Of a stretch of DNA of 8,259 nucleotides, positions 6,405 through 8,259 are shown piece by piece. Position numbers and translations under genes: made by a program. Origin of the DNA: Spirochaetota bacterium (GTDB lineage: Bacteria > Spirochaetota > UBA12135 > COTS27); contig JAUXHF010000078.1 of assembly GCA_030621685.1 (NCBI GenBank), positions 1 through 8,259 of the forward strand, given 5' to 3'. Below the pieces are notes generated by a model, which searched no databases, was not told the DNA's origin, and worked only from the letters and a program-made list of their open reading frames with translations. Position 1 is the stretch's first letter. Each line of letters begins with the position of its first letter.

Positions 6405-6432
6405 ACTCCTCTTAGCCCTTGCTAAGAGGAGT
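6405..6432 (+). terminator. Perfect 12-bp stem-loop between adk and the membrane protein gene
   Basis: ACTCCTCTTAGC (6405-6416) and GCTAAGAGGAGT (6421-6432) are exact reverse complements with a 4-base CCTT loop. The strength suggests an adk terminator or mRNA 3' end, but no T-tract follows on either strand. The 3' arm includes AAGAGGAG (6424-6431), the best ribosome-binding-like sequence before the GTG at 6450, although 18 bases is too far for an ideal site. The stem could therefore also influence translation of the downstream gene. Confidence 0.6.
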
Positions 6433-6449
6433 TGTTGTAGAATTTCGCT

Positions 6450-8042
6450 GTGAAAAAAAACTTCCAAATTCATGTTTTTTGTTTGCTGCTGGCATGCTTT
6501 TTTCTTGAGGAAAGGAGCTTATTAGCGCAAACTAGGCAAACGCTTATGGCCGAGTTAAGTAACAAGGCATATCTTTATCAAAGTTCTCTTGATAAACAGT
6601 ATGCTTTTGGCGAAGAAGAGCTTAGGCTTGATATTTCTGCGAAACGTGGAAGCTACAACGTAGCGGCTAAGAAAATTCTTGTTGTAAGTTCTAAAAAACT
6701 ACAAATAGAGATCTTAGCGGGAGATGACTGGATCATTGAAAAGACAGCAGAAAACGAGCCGCTTTATCTCTTATTAAAAAAATTAAATTTTTTTAATAAG
6801 AAGAGAGGCGGAAATCAGCTAGACACAGCGAGGAGTGAGAATTGGGCGGCAGAGCCTAGAAGCATAAGTTTACTGAAAACAGATGCCTCTGGCAAAGCAA
6901 GCCTCATCTTCAGCTTACCTAAAGAGCCGGGGGCTGTTGAATTTCGGGTATTTTTCTTACATGCTCGCTATGGCTATAGTGAGCATGTTGATATTCTTTC
7001 TGCAAGCGTTATTTCTTTGCTGGGCTTGGGCATAGGTTTGGCGGTTATGCTTTTTTTTCTGTTAGGAAGCCAAGCTTTTTTTATCTTTTCCCTAAGAGCG
7101 AGTAGAAAAAATGAGGGAAATAGGAAGAGCCAGCACTTTTTAGCAAATTCTTATAAAATATCTGAGCAACCTCGCGAGCAAGGGTTTGTTATTAGTTTGT
7201 ATCCTTTGCTAGCTGTAATAAGTGCTTTTCAAAAATTTTGGGAAAACAGGCTACAGGCCATGATTTTTGCTGTCCCTGTCTCTGTAGCAAGCCTCAGCAG
7301 AGAAAGTAAGCTAAAGCAAAAGCAAAAGCAAGAAAACCTGCCAAATACAAAAGCAAGAAACTCTGGCCTGTTTATTCTAGGCAGAAACGTTTACGTATAT
7401 ATATTTTTTGTAGGTAGCCATATTTTGCAGCGGGTGGCTCATCTGCTGTTGTTTAGCCTAGGACTCTTCGTGTTTACCTTACTGGTAGAAACACAGATGA
7501 TGTTGGCATTAGCCTTGGGCTATGGTTTTACGCTTGTAGCCATGCTTCGTTTTGCTACACAGCCCCTTCAAAGAGAAACGCCGGGTAGAGAGGATATTAA
7601 TTCAAAAGCAAGTAAAAAAGTAAGTAATAAAGTAAGTAATATTCCGAAGCAGAAACGTTTTGTTATGGGAATGCAGGCACCGCTCTTATTTACGCTATGT
7701 ACGGCGATAACCTCATTTTCACTTTTCTCTCGAAATTACCAGCAGGTAGCCTGGGATTTCATTCTTTTGGCAACCAAGCATGAACTCTCTTGGCTATTTA
7801 AGCTGCTAAGTATTTTTTCTCCGATACCAACGCTTATGGCATGTTTTTCGCTCTCGGCATGGGCGCAGGCATGGGAACAAGGCAGGCAATCTGTATCGGG
7901 GTTTGCAGAGGCCAGCCCTTTGTTGTTTGGCGAATTATTAAGCGAGCTGCTTAGCTGGGCTATTTTAGGCGCGCTTTTGATGTTTTTTGTTGAAGCTATT
8001 CTGCTTTACTCTTCTAGCAAGCATAAGCCAAAGCCATCGTAA
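6450..8042 (+). CDS. Unrecognised signal-peptide protein with multiple membrane segments
   Basis: I do not recognise this 530-residue protein. It starts at GTG 6450, the first start after a stop at 6438, and this start yields a signal sequence: KKN, a hydrophobic core (about 7-19) and a possible cleavage after LLA (24-26). LLAC at 13-16 could alternatively be a loose lipobox. Residues about 27-185 look extracytoplasmic and beta-rich; TDASGKASLIFSLPKEPGA (144-162) resembles bacterial Ig-like domains. Hydrophobic segments follow at about 186-214, 246-260, 268-280, 331-347, 349-367, 410-426, 436-470 and 501-520, separated by Lys/Gln-rich or Lys/Ser-rich linkers (287-303, 383-403). The linkers are encoded by tandem DNA repeats, so they are probably variable. 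Part of the C-terminal coding sequence (7789-7910) is copied downstream. An envelope role is plausible but function is unknown. Confidence 0.75.
   Translation: MKKNFQIHVFCLLLACFFLEERSLLAQTRQTLMAELSNKAYLYQSSLDKQYAFGEEELRLDISAKRGSYNVAAKKILVVSSKKLQIEILAGDDWIIEKTAENEPLYLLLKKLNFFNKKRGGNQLDTARSENWAAEPRSISLLKTDASGKASLIFSLPKEPGAVEFRVFFLHARYGYSEHVDILSASVISLLGLGIGLAVMLFFLLGSQAFFIFSLRASRKNEGNRKSQHFLANSYKISEQPREQGFVISLYPLLAVISAFQKFWENRLQAMIFAVPVSVASLSRESKLKQKQKQENLPNTKARNSGLFILGRNVYVYIFFVGSHILQRVAHLLLFSLGLFVFTLLVETQMMLALALGYGFTLVAMLRFATQPLQRETPGREDINSKASKKVSNKVSNIPKQKRFVMGMQAPLLFTLCTAITSFSLFSRNYQQVAWDFILLATKHELSWLFKLLSIFSPIPTLMACFSLSAWAQAWEQGRQSVSGFAEASPLLFGELLSELLSWAILGALLMFFVEAILLYSSSKHKPKPS
7313..7330. 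repeat. 6-base tandem repeat inside the membrane protein gene
   Basis: aaagca occurs three times in a row, encoding the Lys/Gln-rich linker near residues 289-294. Copy number changes here would keep the reading frame. Confidence 0.75.
7617..7640. repeat. 12-base tandem repeat inside the membrane protein gene
   Basis: aaagtaagtaat occurs twice (7617-7628, 7629-7640), encoding the repeated Lys-Val-Ser-Asn of a charged linker around residues 390-397. The unit is a multiple of three, so the frame is preserved. Confidence 0.85.
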
Positions 8043-8043
8043 T

Positions 8044-8099
8044 AAAATAAACAGGGTAAAATAAGCAGGGTAAAATAAGCAGGGTAAAATAAGCAGGGT
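8044..8099. repeat. 14-base tandem repeat, four copies, after the last gene
   Basis: aaaataagcagggt is repeated at 8044-8057 (one change, aaacag for aagcag), 8058-8071, 8072-8085 and 8086-8099. A truncated derivative, aaacagggg, follows at 8100-8108. It begins two bases after the stop codon at 8040-8042. The unit is not a multiple of three, which fits a non-coding location. Confidence 0.93.
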
Positions 8100-8117
8100 A
8101 AACAGGGGATGGTTTAA

Positions 8118-8259
8118 GAACAAGCCGAGTCTTGGCTACGAAGCTTGCTAAGTATTTTTTCTCCGATATCAACGCTTATGTTATGGCATGTTTTTCGCTT
8201 TTCAGCATGGGCGCAGGCATGGGAGCAAGGCAGGCAATCTGTATCGGGGTTTGCAGAGA
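8118..8259 (+). pseudogene. Diverged partial copy of the upstream gene's C-terminal region
   Basis: The segment 8131-8258 repeats 7789-7910 of the upstream membrane-protein gene. The last 50 or so bases are nearly identical. Differences are clustered: a 5-base insertion (ttatg duplicated, near 8177-8186), a 1-base insertion shortly after, and a few substitutions, two of them synonymous (gaa/gag, tcg/tca). The indels sum to six, so the original frame is recovered and the copy stays open from 8118 (after TAA at 8115-8117) to the window edge, ending like the parent in SAWAQAWEQGRQSVSGFAE. No start codon or N-terminal part precedes it. It is either a gene fragment or the visible beginning of a longer decayed paralogue; the edge prevents a decision. 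Confidence 0.75.

Noticed and set aside
8044..8108. CRISPR-like array
   Set aside because: Units are 14 bases and contiguous with no spacers; this is a simple tandem repeat.
7789..8259. Insertion sequence or transposon as the source of the duplicated block
   Set aside because: No transposase frame, terminal inverted repeats or target-site duplication are visible; the repeated DNA is host gene sequence.
1..8259. tRNA or rRNA genes
   Set aside because: No TTCRANNC-type arm with a cloverleaf, CCA end or rRNA signature was found by reading the intergenic regions.

Overview
The window is from a bacterium with an outer membrane. It carries two genes of the lipid/lipid A supply line (fabZ and a divergent lpxB), the first enzyme of the MEP isoprenoid pathway (dxs), an adenylate kinase, a beta-hydroxyacid dehydrogenase and one unrecognised exported/membrane protein. 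Base composition is moderately AT-rich, more so between genes. Four of the six main genes begin with GTG or TTG. Intergenic DNA is long for a bacterium (119-335 bases at several junctions) and rich in short tandem repeats. I cannot place the phylum: FabZ looks broadly proteobacterial or PVC-like, while LpxB and DXS are divergent from model enzymes. A host-associated or otherwise slowly purging genome is an inference only.

Layout: 1-451 is repeat-rich and has no convincing gene. It holds a 12-base tandem array and a possible terminator, then the fabZ leader. fabZ (452-940, +) is followed by 193 bases with a candidate promoter and a perfect 8-bp hairpin before lpxB (1134-2288, +, TTG start). 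lpxB runs tail-to-tail into a Rossmann dehydrogenase (2285-3187, -), and the two stop codons share the palindrome TTAA. A 335-base divergent spacer (3188-3522) with two inverted repeats and a 12-base tandem duplication separates the dehydrogenase from dxs (3523-5688, +, GTG). Next come a 119-base gap, a short-form adenylate kinase (5808-6368, +, GTG), a pair of hairpins, and a 530-residue signal-peptide/multi-spanning protein (6450-8042, +, GTG). The window ends with a 14-base tandem repeat and a diverged partial copy of the C-terminal part of that last gene, running off the edge.

How the genes fit together: FabZ supplies elongated acyl chains and LpxB condenses two acylated glucosamine units into the lipid A disaccharide, so both serve envelope building. 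DXS makes DXP for isoprenoids, including the lipid carriers used for wall and O-antigen precursors. Adenylate kinase balances adenylates. These are housekeeping genes. No defence, mobile or biosynthetic cluster is visible. The most notable signals are the partial duplication at the right edge with net in-frame indels, strong over-representation of GCATGC, a charge-reversing substitution in LpxB at a normally acidic sugar-nucleotide-site position, lineage insertions in DXS, and the unidentified membrane protein.
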